A stretch of 64,000 bases of DNA, taken from Burkholderia sp. L27(2015). GTDB lineage: Bacteria; Pseudomonadota; Gammaproteobacteria; Burkholderiales; Burkholderiaceae. Of this stretch, positions 37,777 to 45,487 are shown one piece after another (the first letter of the stretch is position 1; every line of letters starts with the position of its first letter). The stretch is taken from contig NZ_LMUX01000017.1 of NCBI RefSeq assembly GCF_009765705.1, forward strand, positions 286,937-350,936, written 5' to 3'. The notes under the pieces are model-generated. The model saw nothing but the letters and a program-made list of their open reading frames with translations, searched no databases and was not told the origin of the DNA. The translations under genes were made by a program, and so were the position numbers.

Positions 37777-38679
37777 ATGATCGATAACCTTAAAGCCTTA
37801 GCTGCCATCATCGACAGCAAATCGCTGACCAAAGCAGCGTCTCGGCTATGCTTGACGCAGTCCGCCATCTCGCGCCGTATTCAGCAACTCGAAGAAGCAC
37901 TCGGCGGCACATTGCTCGATCGGACCCAGCGTCCGCCAACCGCTACGGCGCTTGGCCAGCGCGTCTATGAGCAAGCGTTGCCGATCCTGCGCGCGCTCGA
38001 TGAACTGATGGCGATTACCCGGCCAGACGCGTCGCCCACCGGCACCTTGCGGTTCGGCATGTCCCAGGCCATCGGCGACGTCATGCTGGCCGACTCGGTC
38101 GAGCAAGTGGCAAGAGAGTTTCCAGGACTCGACGTTCGCGTGCGCGCTGGCCGGGGCGACCAACTGGCCGTCCAGGTCGGCGCGGGTGATCTCGACGCCG
38201 CCATCGTCATACTACCGCTGGACACACGGCCGACGCCGCCGTTGATGGGCCGGATCATAGCCACCGTCGATGTGGCGATCGTGCAGAGCCGTCGGCGCCC
38301 ACTGGTGAGTGACCCGGTCCTCCTTGCCGAGCTAGCAGAGCAAGACTGGATCTTGAACCCGCTGGGCTGCGGGTATCGCGCCGAGTTGGAACGCGCCATG
38401 GGTGAGCAGGACGGCAGCCTGCGTGTCGCGGTTGACACCTACGGCATTGAGATCCAATTGCGCATGGTCGCGTCCGGTCTGGGGCTTGGCCTCGTGCCGC
38501 GCAGTGCGCTCAAGGCCAGCGGCAACCGCGACGGCGTCGCGATCGTAGAAGTCACCGATTTCGGTATGGCGCTGGACATCTGGCTGGTCCATCTCAAGGA
38601 GTTCGGCAACTTGAAACGGGCAATCGAGTCGTTGGCAACGACCGTTGCCGACGGCTTCGCCCTCTACGCCGCTACTTAG
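37777..38679 (+). CDS. LysR-family transcriptional regulator
   Basis: 300 residues. The HTH is at about 1-60 (LKALAAIIDSKSLTKAASRL then LTQSAISRRIQQLEEALGG), then an effector domain with GTLRFGMSQAIGDVMLADSV and VASGLGLGLVPRSALKA. CGAGGCATC precedes the ATG. It stands upstream of and on the same strand as the EthD/isochorismatase-like/DJ-1 genes and is their most likely regulator, though a 320-base gap lies between. Confidence 0.88.
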   Translation: MIDNLKALAAIIDSKSLTKAASRLCLTQSAISRRIQQLEEALGGTLLDRTQRPPTATALGQRVYEQALPILRALDELMAITRPDASPTGTLRFGMSQAIGDVMLADSVEQVAREFPGLDVRVRAGRGDQLAVQVGAGDLDAAIVILPLDTRPTPPLMGRIIATVDVAIVQSRRRPLVSDPVLLAELAEQDWILNPLGCGYRAELERAMGEQDGSLRVAVDTYGIEIQLRMVASGLGLGLVPRSALKASGNRDGVAIVEVTDFGMALDIWLVHLKEFGNLKRAIESLATTVADGFALYAAT

Positions 38680-39006
38680 TCGGCGAACGAGCTTGCGTGC
38701 ATCTCTGCACCAAGCTGCAATACCGTACAGCTCCCCGTTACGATGCTTCTTCAGTGACGACTGCGATGTCCTTAGAGTCATCAAATAGCATGCTCGTCAG
38801 TCATGCAAATCATGCAAATTATTCGTTTGTTGCGACGCCTCGTTCGGCATAGGCTCTATATCAAGCTAATCACTATCACCTGACAACGCCGCTACAGTTC
38901 CATTTGGATAAATGGTCCGCGTAAAGGGCTGCAGGGCTAAATCGTGTTCTCGAAGATTGGTGAGTTGAAGATTTTTTGGTTCTTCCCAATCGATAGGAGA
39001 ATGAAA
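38680..39006. promoter_or_regulatory. Control region before the EthD gene with tandem CATGCAAAT
   Basis: A 9-base unit CATGCAAAT is repeated head to tail at 38802-38810 and 38811-38819, in an AT-richer patch about 190 bases before the EthD gene. No gene fits this stretch. The repeat is a candidate regulator site. Confidence 0.45.
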
Positions 39007-39354
39007 ATGCTCAAGCTCAGTATTCTCATGGTGCGCCGCAGTGACCTCACCTACGAGGCCTACCTCAAATATTGGCGTGAAGTTCATGCACCCCTCTTCG
39101 CCGCCCAGTCAGAGTCGAAAAAATACGTTCGCCGCTACATTCAAGATCATAGAACCGGCGATTCGTTACCGGGGACAACAGCCTCGAACTTCGACGGCAT
39201 CGCGGAAATTTGGTTCGATGACATCGCCGGGGCAAAGGCATTCTTCGAATCGGATGGCTACAGGAAAAACGTGATCCCCGACGAAGAGGCGTTCATGGAC
39301 CGCAAGCGCTGCGAGTTGCTCTACACCCACGAATACAGTGTCATGGCTCAATGA
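39007..39354 (+). CDS. EthD-domain protein
   Basis: 115 residues. MLKLSILMVRRSDLTYEAYL and YWREVHAPLF are the classical EthD opening, followed by EIWFDDIAGAKAFFESDGYR. EthD proteins are small ferredoxin-fold dimers, some with helper or lyase roles in catabolic clusters. ATG 39007 has AGGAG eight bases upstream; ATG 39001 is too close to it. The isochorismatase-like gene follows after 54 bases. Confidence 0.85.
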   Translation: MLKLSILMVRRSDLTYEAYLKYWREVHAPLFAAQSESKKYVRRYIQDHRTGDSLPGTTASNFDGIAEIWFDDIAGAKAFFESDGYRKNVIPDEEAFMDRKRCELLYTHEYSVMAQ

Positions 39355-39408
39355 CGTGACCTCTCCCCCTCCTTGATCAACGTTTCTTCCTAAAACGGAG
39401 ATTTCACG

Positions 39409-40041
39409 ATGAGTACGCCAGTGTTCGAGAAGGATCTGACGGGCCTTCTGGTGGTCGATCCTTATAACGATTTTATCTCGGAGGGCGGCATTCTATGGCC
39501 GCTGATAAAAGAGATAGCAGAAGCGGTTCAATGTGTACCGAACATGCTTGCGGTCCTTCTGGCTGCACGCGCCGCAGGCATACGAGTGTTCTTCGCACCG
39601 CACCACCGAGACCGAGGGCCCGAGGACGAAATCGAGGGCTGGAAGTACATCGCACCTATTCAGAAGTTCGCCCACCAAAAGCGAATCTTTGGCGCTGGAA
39701 CCTGGGGCGGGACCTTTCGCGACGAATTCACCCCACTGCCCGGCGAAGTGGTTGCGCAAGAACACTGGTGCTCCAGTGGTTTTGCCAACACAGACCTGGA
39801 TCTCCAGCTTAAGAAGCACGGTATCCACAAATTGATCGTGATCGGACAAAAGGCGAACACCTGCATCGAGGCGACAGTGCGTTACGCCGCAGAGCTCGGA
39901 TACGACGTCACTCTGGTGAAGGATGCGATCGCCAGCTACCAATGGGAGGAGATGCGCACGACACTTGAAGTCAATCTTCCCAATTACGCCACCGCCATCA
40001 TCAGCGCCGCCGACACCATTGCGGCGATCAAGCACACTTGA
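39409..40041 (+). CDS. Isochorismatase-family cysteine hydrolase
   Basis: 210 residues. LLVVDPYNDFISEGGILWPL gives the catalytic Asp, and IVIGQKANTCIEATVRYAAE the nucleophilic Cys of the family. The lysine expected between them is not seen: the segment reads GEVVAQEHWCSSGFANTDLD, with Gln and Glu where VxKH is usual. This may mark a subfamily with another base. Family members hydrolyse amides or carbamates. CGGAG lies eight bases before the ATG, and the next gene begins 11 bases after the stop, so it is in an operon with the DJ-1 gene. Confidence 0.87.
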   Translation: MSTPVFEKDLTGLLVVDPYNDFISEGGILWPLIKEIAEAVQCVPNMLAVLLAARAAGIRVFFAPHHRDRGPEDEIEGWKYIAPIQKFAHQKRIFGAGTWGGTFRDEFTPLPGEVVAQEHWCSSGFANTDLDLQLKKHGIHKLIVIGQKANTCIEATVRYAAELGYDVTLVKDAIASYQWEEMRTTLEVNLPNYATAIISAADTIAAIKHT

Positions 40042-40051
40042 GGAGAAAAAA

Positions 40052-40765
40052 TTGAGCCAAATCTCGCTTAATGCATTGCTCGCGACCGAAACGTCTGCGG
40101 CCGTTCCCCGTCTCTCGGCTGCGGAGATGCTCCGTGCTCCCGAAAATCGGGAAATCTACGATATCTGGACGCAGCAACCGTCCAACCCGGAAGCGTATTC
40201 AGGAAAACGCCTGGCTGTCGTTGCCACCGACGGAGTGGAAGAAATCGAGTTGATGACGGTACTTCATTTCTTTCGATCAAGGGGCGCGCAAGTCCATCTT
40301 ATAGCGCCCAAAAAGCCGTCATTTCCGCCCATGTTCGGAGTGCAAATTCCGGCCGTCAGGGAGACTCACATTCTGACGATACACTTTATCGAGACGGCCG
40401 GATGGATCGCATTCGATAAGCTTTTGGACGATGTTTCGGCCAGTGACTATGACGCGGTGATCATCCCCGGCGGCGTGTGGAATCCCGATTCGCTTCGGGC
40501 CGATACACACGTTCTCGACTTGGTCCGCGAGATGGCGAAGCAAAACAAAGTGGTCGCCGCGATCTGCCATGGGCCTTGGATTCTGGCGGATGCGGGCCTC
40601 CTGAAAGGCAAGCGCGCAACCGCATGGTGGGCGACCAAGAACGATCTGACGAATGCTGGCGCTACTTATGTCGACGAGCCCGTGGTCGTGGATGGCAAAA
40701 TTATCACGTCGCGCGCACCCACTGATTTGGCTCCATTCGTTACGGCAGTCGGAGCCCAACTCTGA
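40052..40765 (+). CDS. DJ-1/PfpI-family protein
   Basis: 237 residues starting at TTG 40052, which has GAGGAG six bases upstream; the frame extends further up but overlaps the preceding gene without a ribosome site. LAVVATDGVEEIELMTVLHF carries the family glutamate, VVAAICHGPWILADAGLLKG the nucleophile elbow with Cys (about residue 173) and His, and DAVIIPGGVWNPDSLR the preceding strand. This matches the YhbO/PfpI group (deglycase, glyoxalase or peptidase-like). An N-terminal extension of about 50 residues precedes the domain. It is last in the EthD/isochorismatase-like operon. Confidence 0.88.
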   Translation: MSQISLNALLATETSAAVPRLSAAEMLRAPENREIYDIWTQQPSNPEAYSGKRLAVVATDGVEEIELMTVLHFFRSRGAQVHLIAPKKPSFPPMFGVQIPAVRETHILTIHFIETAGWIAFDKLLDDVSASDYDAVIIPGGVWNPDSLRADTHVLDLVREMAKQNKVVAAICHGPWILADAGLLKGKRATAWWATKNDLTNAGATYVDEPVVVDGKIITSRAPTDLAPFVTAVGAQL

Positions 40766-40871
40766 CAGACTGTCATAAGAAAGCGACTTACTCTTTCGCG
40801 GGAGCGTGAGCGTGAGCGACCTAGCTCACCCCGCATCAGGACATGCTTGCTTGATACTTCTCACGCCATCG

Positions 40872-42404
40872 TTACAGCATGCTCTCCGGTACCAGCGGGC
40901 CGAGTAGTTCAACCCCCACGCGCTCCCACTCACTGGTGTTCGGATCATGATTGACCACTTCCACGTACTCTTCCGACGAGCCCACCCATTGGAGATGACC
41001 ATCTTTGGTCAAACGCACGTTATATGCACTGCCTAAATCAAGCAGTGCGTTGACTTCCTCGGTGAGTTCGGGGCTATTGACGATGACCGCAATCTCGGTG
41101 TTCAGATTGGCGGAGCGATTGTCGAGGTTCATCGAACCGATGAACAAGGTCTTGCGGTCGAAGGTGGCCAACTTGGCATGCAGCTGCGCGCGCGAGGCAC
41201 CAAAGTCGCCGAACTTGCCGCGCTTGAACGGCTGGGTTGGGTCGAGCTCATAGAGCTCGACACCCAAATGCAGCAGACGGAATCGATAACGGGCGTAACC
41301 GATATGCGCCAATATGGTGTCGTTGGATGCTAGCGAATTGGTAAACACCAGCACCTTCACACCGCGCTCACGCATCGCGGCAATATGCGCGATGCCTTCC
41401 TTTCCCGGGACGAAGTACGGTGATATTGCCATGAATTCATGTTGCGTCGTGGCCACCAGAGCGGAAAATTCCCGACGCGCCGTATCGCCGTGATCGCGCT
41501 GGCCGGACCCGGCAATTTTATCGGGCATGTCCGCCACGACGCGTCCCGAAGCTTCGATCAGCGACACGGAATCGCCGCGCAACTGATCGACCAGCGCTTC
41601 GTAACGCTCCATGCCGAGATTCATTCCCGGGGGATCCGGTTTCATTATCTCGCCGGTCTGATCCATAAAGTACTGCTCAGATCGTCCGCGCGAGCTTGGC
41701 GATGCGATCTGCGCAATTGGGTAGGCATACTCGCTGTTCCAATACGCATCGAACGATTTGGACAGATCCCGCACTATGGGTCCGGCCGCGAGCAAATCGA
41801 GGTCGAGAAAATTATGATCGGGTTTACGGAAGAAATATTCGCCAGCGATATTGCGCCCACCCATGACGGCGAACGTGTTATCGGCGATAAAGAGTTTGTT
41901 GTGCATCCGATGATTGTCGCGCTGCAGATCGGTCAACGAGCTGGCGAAGCGCAGGGGAATGGAGGAGCGCCCCGCCGGGAAGGGATTGAACAACCGTACC
42001 TCGATGTTCGGAGTCTCCGCGAGCGACGAGAGCAGCGCATCTTCACCCACCGTATGCAGGTCATCGATCAACACACGCACCCGCACGCCGCGCTTGGCCG
42101 CCCGATATAGCGCGCGTAGAAAATACTGACCCGTGGTGTCGGCCGCGATTTCGTAGTATTGGACGTCCAGTGTTTTCTCGGCCCGGTTGGCGAGGATCAC
42201 CCGGGCGGCCATCGAGCCATAGGAAATCGGCAAGATCTGGAATCCGGAATCGCCCGGCGTGTGGAGCGAATTCGCGGCGAGCCGCGCCAATTGTGAGTCG
42301 GCCGGCGGCTCGAGCGCTACCGTGGGCGCTCGCTGCGCAAGCGGTGGCAGCGAGGCACAGCCGGCCAAGCTGATCGCGAACGCGAAAAGAATGCCGAGCT
42401 TCAT
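40872..42404 (-). CDS. Phospholipase D-family lipoprotein (cardiolipin synthase-like)
   Basis: 510 residues. A lipoprotein signal (LAGC, about residues 13-16) is followed by two HKD motifs: HRMHNKLFIADNTFAVMGGR (about 167) and QLHAKLATFDRKTLFIGSMN (about 405). Both are complete, so it should have phosphatidyl-transfer or phospholipase activity, acting at the periplasmic face of a membrane. RVLIDDLHTVGEDALLSSL also fits. It is a monocistronic minus-strand gene. GGAAGCGCTT lies before the ATG. Confidence 0.9.
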   Translation of the reverse strand: MKLGILFAFAISLAGCASLPPLAQRAPTVALEPPADSQLARLAANSLHTPGDSGFQILPISYGSMAARVILANRAEKTLDVQYYEIAADTTGQYFLRALYRAAKRGVRVRVLIDDLHTVGEDALLSSLAETPNIEVRLFNPFPAGRSSIPLRFASSLTDLQRDNHRMHNKLFIADNTFAVMGGRNIAGEYFFRKPDHNFLDLDLLAAGPIVRDLSKSFDAYWNSEYAYPIAQIASPSSRGRSEQYFMDQTGEIMKPDPPGMNLGMERYEALVDQLRGDSVSLIEASGRVVADMPDKIAGSGQRDHGDTARREFSALVATTQHEFMAISPYFVPGKEGIAHIAAMRERGVKVLVFTNSLASNDTILAHIGYARYRFRLLHLGVELYELDPTQPFKRGKFGDFGASRAQLHAKLATFDRKTLFIGSMNLDNRSANLNTEIAVIVNSPELTEEVNALLDLGSAYNVRLTKDGHLQWVGSSEEYVEVVNHDPNTSEWERVGVELLGPLVPESML

Positions 42405-43034
42405 AAGCGCTTCCTATTCGTTGACAGTTCGCGGCTCATAGAGAGGTTCAAGTTGGGGCTTGAGAACGTCTGCGTACGACGAAAGTATGAGGCGAAATGC
42501 CCGTCGCTGCTCGAAAACGCGCAGCGAAACGCATAGGCGAGAGGCCGACCGTGGCATCTCATCCTCTCCATGTGTCGAGTCTGGGATTGGTTGGCCTTGA
42601 AACGAACGCTACTGCACCGCAACGAATCGTGCCGCCGGCGGTGTGTGCTGGCAAAACGTGCGATTCGGCAAGTCAGAAATGCTAAGGCCCGGTGACCAGC
42701 CTCATCTTCGGCCTCGGCGTGCGTTCCCTTGTGAAATTCGTCAACCACGATCTCTTTCATGAATGTTTACCCCTTGGACGTTCCCAGTAGGTTTTCGTTG
42801 ATATACAGTGCGGATACGCTCGAAACCGCTGGTACAAAGGGGCTATGATCTGGCACAGCGAGTCAGGATTAGGCTGGTTCGAGAGCAACAGCAAAGCACG
42901 GCGCAGAAATGGTGTTCGAGGGCCCTCGAGATGCTTTTAGGAGCCCTGACCTCTATCGATGAACGTTTTATCTAGCGGAAAATTCCCCCTGCCTTCAAGG
43001 TATTTCAATAACTTGCCAGGTAATGTTTAATTGA
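42405..43034. other. Intergenic stretch without a supported gene
   Basis: A minus frame of 119 codons (42401-42760) has no recognisable domain and a composition like random reverse reading. GC content falls visibly toward the right end, where an AT-rich gene begins. No terminator or repeat of note was seen. Confidence 0.5.
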
Positions 43035-43046
43035 GGAGAATTTAAA

Positions 43047-44060
43047 ATTACTTTTTTCAGCGCAATTTGGTGCAAAGAAGCCCCGGGATTTTCTTCTGAT
43101 ATAGTTATATTAAACAGATTCGACGATGGAATATTTCATGTCGTAAAAAATATCCTAAATATAAAGAGTGGCGATTCCATATTAATTAACGGTGCGCTCG
43201 GTTTTGGAGAGTTTTTCTTCGATCTTTGGGTTGGTGTGTTCGTCGCCATTTTCAAACGAAATGTTATTCTGCTCATTTCCGATGTGACATGGCATCCTCG
43301 AACAATCGTAGTGGAAAGCCGAGTCGCAAAGCTGTTTCGTTTATATTCGTGGTTTCAAAAACGCTTGCTTTTGATGTGTGAATCCCCCACCACACATTAC
43401 TGCTTTCTGTCTAAAGCAGAAGTAAATTTGTTTGCACAGGAAACTGGAATAGATCCACACCGCGTTCATTTCACTAAATTTTCCTCCCAATTGCCACTCG
43501 AAATTCTAGACGAGCTGTTGTCTATTTCCGATATTAAAGATCGGGAAAAATACGTGTTTTCCGGCGGAAATTCTCTCAGGGATTACGATACACTGCTTGG
43601 CGCTGTTGACGGATTAGACACAGGCACTATGATTGCGAGTTCAAATAATCACGTTTTCGACAATTCCAAAGTCGAATTCAAGTATTTGAATCAAAAAGAT
43701 TACTTCAAGGCCATGGCAGCGAGCGCGGTAGTGGTGGTACCGCTAATTAAAACCGAACGTAGATCGGTTGGTCAGCAGACCTATTTAAACGCCATGGCGC
43801 TGGGAAAATTGACGATCATCAGCGATGTAATCGGTGTACGAGACCATGTGGAAGCGGATTCTCAGGCTCTGTTAGTGCCACCCAACGATGTTAATGCATT
43901 ACGCGATCGCATTACGTGGGCACTTGATCAACGCAATAGCGCGCAGGTCGATGCGATCGCCAGAAATGGGCGTGTAGTGGCAGAGCAAATGACATTTGCC
44001 CATTACTGTCGAAATCTGGAGGATCTGTTACGAAGAATTGGATCACCCCGTCTCGCATAG
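43047..44060 (+). CDS. Glycosyltransferase (GT4-like), probable non-AUG start
   Basis: About 337 residues. YVFSGGNSLRDYDTLLGAVD, the segment VVVVPLIKTERRSVGQQTYL and NAMALGKLTIISDVIGVRDH are typical of GT-B glycosyltransferases (nucleotide-sugar site). The first ordinary start is GTG 43236, but the same frame is open from 43035 and reads like protein (APGFSSDIVILNRFDDGIFH, then SILINGALGFGEFFFDLWVG). No ATG, GTG or TTG lies between, yet GAGGAG (43033-43038) stands eight bases before ATT 43047 (ITFFSAIW). Either AUU is used or the start codon was lost. The DNA is clearly AT-richer than its surroundings, pointing to transfer. Confidence 0.75.
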   Translation: MTFFSAIWCKEAPGFSSDIVILNRFDDGIFHVVKNILNIKSGDSILINGALGFGEFFFDLWVGVFVAIFKRNVILLISDVTWHPRTIVVESRVAKLFRLYSWFQKRLLLMCESPTTHYCFLSKAEVNLFAQETGIDPHRVHFTKFSSQLPLEILDELLSISDIKDREKYVFSGGNSLRDYDTLLGAVDGLDTGTMIASSNNHVFDNSKVEFKYLNQKDYFKAMAASAVVVVPLIKTERRSVGQQTYLNAMALGKLTIISDVIGVRDHVEADSQALLVPPNDVNALRDRITWALDQRNSAQVDAIARNGRVVAEQMTFAHYCRNLEDLLRRIGSPRLA

Positions 44061-44231
44061 ACGGATTTTCCGATATATCAGACGCTTGCAGCAGCATACT
44101 TGGTGACATGCGTCGCTTCTGCGCCAAAAATCAGACAGGCCCATCGCCGCCCACGCCCGGCGCCTGCACCCGATCATTAGACAACCGTTGTGTAACGGCT
44201 CCTCGCCGGAACCTATTGGCAAGTCAACCGA

Positions 44232-44921
44232 CTACTTGCTCTCCCGGCTTTGCGTTGCGCCGGCGCCTGGCTTCATGCTTCCGTCGGCCTGCGGAACTTC
44301 CACCGGCTTCACTTCGACCGGGGCGGTGCCATCTTTTTTCAAGCCGAGGTTATCAGCGGTCTTGGGCGACACGTCGACGATCCGATCCTTAACGTAGGGT
44401 CCTCGATCCCTGATCTCGACCACCTCGCTGTGCCCGTTTTCGAGATTCGTGACCCGGGCCTTGGTGCCAAGCGGCAGAGTCTTGCTCGCTGCGTTACTGG
44501 ATTGCGGGTCCATGTGCGTACCGTCGGCCATCTTTTTTTTGTAAAACGTGCTGCCGTAGTCGCCGTAGTAAGAGGCCTCGCCCTTGCGGGTCTTGCCTGA
44601 GCGGTCGAGATGGGCATGGTGAGCCGACTTCGACTTCGGCTTTGCCTGCCTGGGATGGGTAGACGTGGGATGGGTAGATGTCGGGTCTTGCGACGCGAGC
44701 ACCGTGCTCAGGCAGCACGACAGGAGCAAAAATAGAAGCGTTCGAAGCTTGCGTCCTCGGCCGGGACATAAACGGGTAGGGTCGACGTCGTCGCCAGACT
44801 TGTACATCATCCGTGCCGGCCCCATCTCAACCCGCATCCGTTGCGTTTTCAGACGCACCCATTGCGTTTCGGGGAGAAGGCCGAGCAGCCGATTCTCAGT
44901 GGCATGAAGATCATTTTCCAT
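44232..44921 (-). CDS. RlpA-like protein with a Crp/Fnr-like N-terminal extension
   Basis: 229 residues. The C-terminal part is a double-psi beta-barrel RlpA domain: GEASYYGDYGSTFYKKKMAD, NLENGHSEVVEIRDRGPYVK and IVDVSPKTADNLGL. RlpA proteins act on septal peptidoglycan in the envelope. A hydrophobic signal-like helix (LRTLLFLLLSCCLSTVLAS) lies only at about residues 59-77. The 50 residues before it (ENRLLGLLPETQWVRLKTQR then MGPARMMYKSGDD) look like the start of a Crp/Fnr regulator. GAGGACTGCCAA precedes the ATG at 44921, and no later start lies ahead of the signal helix, so this appears to be a chimera. Confidence 0.78.
   Translation of the reverse strand: MENDLHATENRLLGLLPETQWVRLKTQRMRVEMGPARMMYKSGDDVDPTRLCPGRGRKLRTLLFLLLSCCLSTVLASQDPTSTHPTSTHPRQAKPKSKSAHHAHLDRSGKTRKGEASYYGDYGSTFYKKKMADGTHMDPQSSNAASKTLPLGTKARVTNLENGHSEVVEIRDRGPYVKDRIVDVSPKTADNLGLKKDGTAPVEVKPVEVPQADGSMKPGAGATQSRESK
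44651..44680 (-). repeat. 15-bp tandem duplication in the rlpA-like gene
   Basis: TGGGATGGGTAGACG is followed directly by the same unit with one change. It encodes the doubled HPTST segment after the signal helix. It is in frame and adds five residues. Confidence 0.8.
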
Positions 44922-45127
44922 TTGGCAGTCCTCTTGCGCCTGTGATGCCTGAAGACACCAGTGGGACGCAGGTTCTGCCTTTTTGACAACACGTACAATG
45001 GGTTGGTTTCGGCAGGCCGCGTTGCTTCAGTGCTGCCTCTCCCAGGACTCGAAAGATCATGCGTGCTGGTATAAGATGAAAAGGGATGAAAACCCGGGCG
45101 ACCGGTGCGATCCAGGGAGGACGAGCC

Positions 45128-45463
45128 ATGGGAAACAGATACGAACGCTCGCGTATGTCGCGCTCGTTCACGTACAAAGGTATCCAATACCATCCAGGCG
45201 TACTGGCGGTTCTTGCCACACAACTGCTCTGCCTGTGCGTGTTTGCGTTTGCACCTGAAAGCTTCAACCACAACAAATGGCTGTCCGCGGCAATCGCCTT
45301 TAGTCTGCTCTTCGGACTACTTCTGTCGCTCGGTTTTTTCGGAACATGGAATCAGTTTAGGGACGATGTCGGCCTGTGGAAGTTCCTCAACGTGAACCCG
45401 GTCGAATCGGCCGTTGCGATCGCCACGGCAGGTGAGGCGCTGGCGATTTTATTGGATGGCTAA
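45128..45463 (+). CDS. Small membrane protein of unknown function
   Basis: 111 residues. Two hydrophobic stretches (GVLAVLATQLLCLCVFAFAP, about 25-44, and AAIAFSLLFGLLLSLGFFG, about 54-72) suggest a two-pass inner-membrane protein, possibly with a re-entrant C-terminal segment (VESAVAIATAGEALAILL). ATG 45128 has GGAGGACGAGCC upstream; longer reading from 45086 lacks a site. It is divergent from the RlpA-like gene. I do not recognise a family. Confidence 0.55.
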   Translation: MGNRYERSRMSRSFTYKGIQYHPGVLAVLATQLLCLCVFAFAPESFNHNKWLSAAIAFSLLFGLLLSLGFFGTWNQFRDDVGLWKFLNVNPVESAVAIATAGEALAILLDG

Positions 45464-45487
45464 GCCAAGAGAAGCGCTCGACACACG

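Noticed and set aside
42401-42760. A 119-codon minus-strand frame after the phospholipase D gene
   Set aside because: No domain and low-complexity Arg/Ser/His composition typical of a shadow frame.
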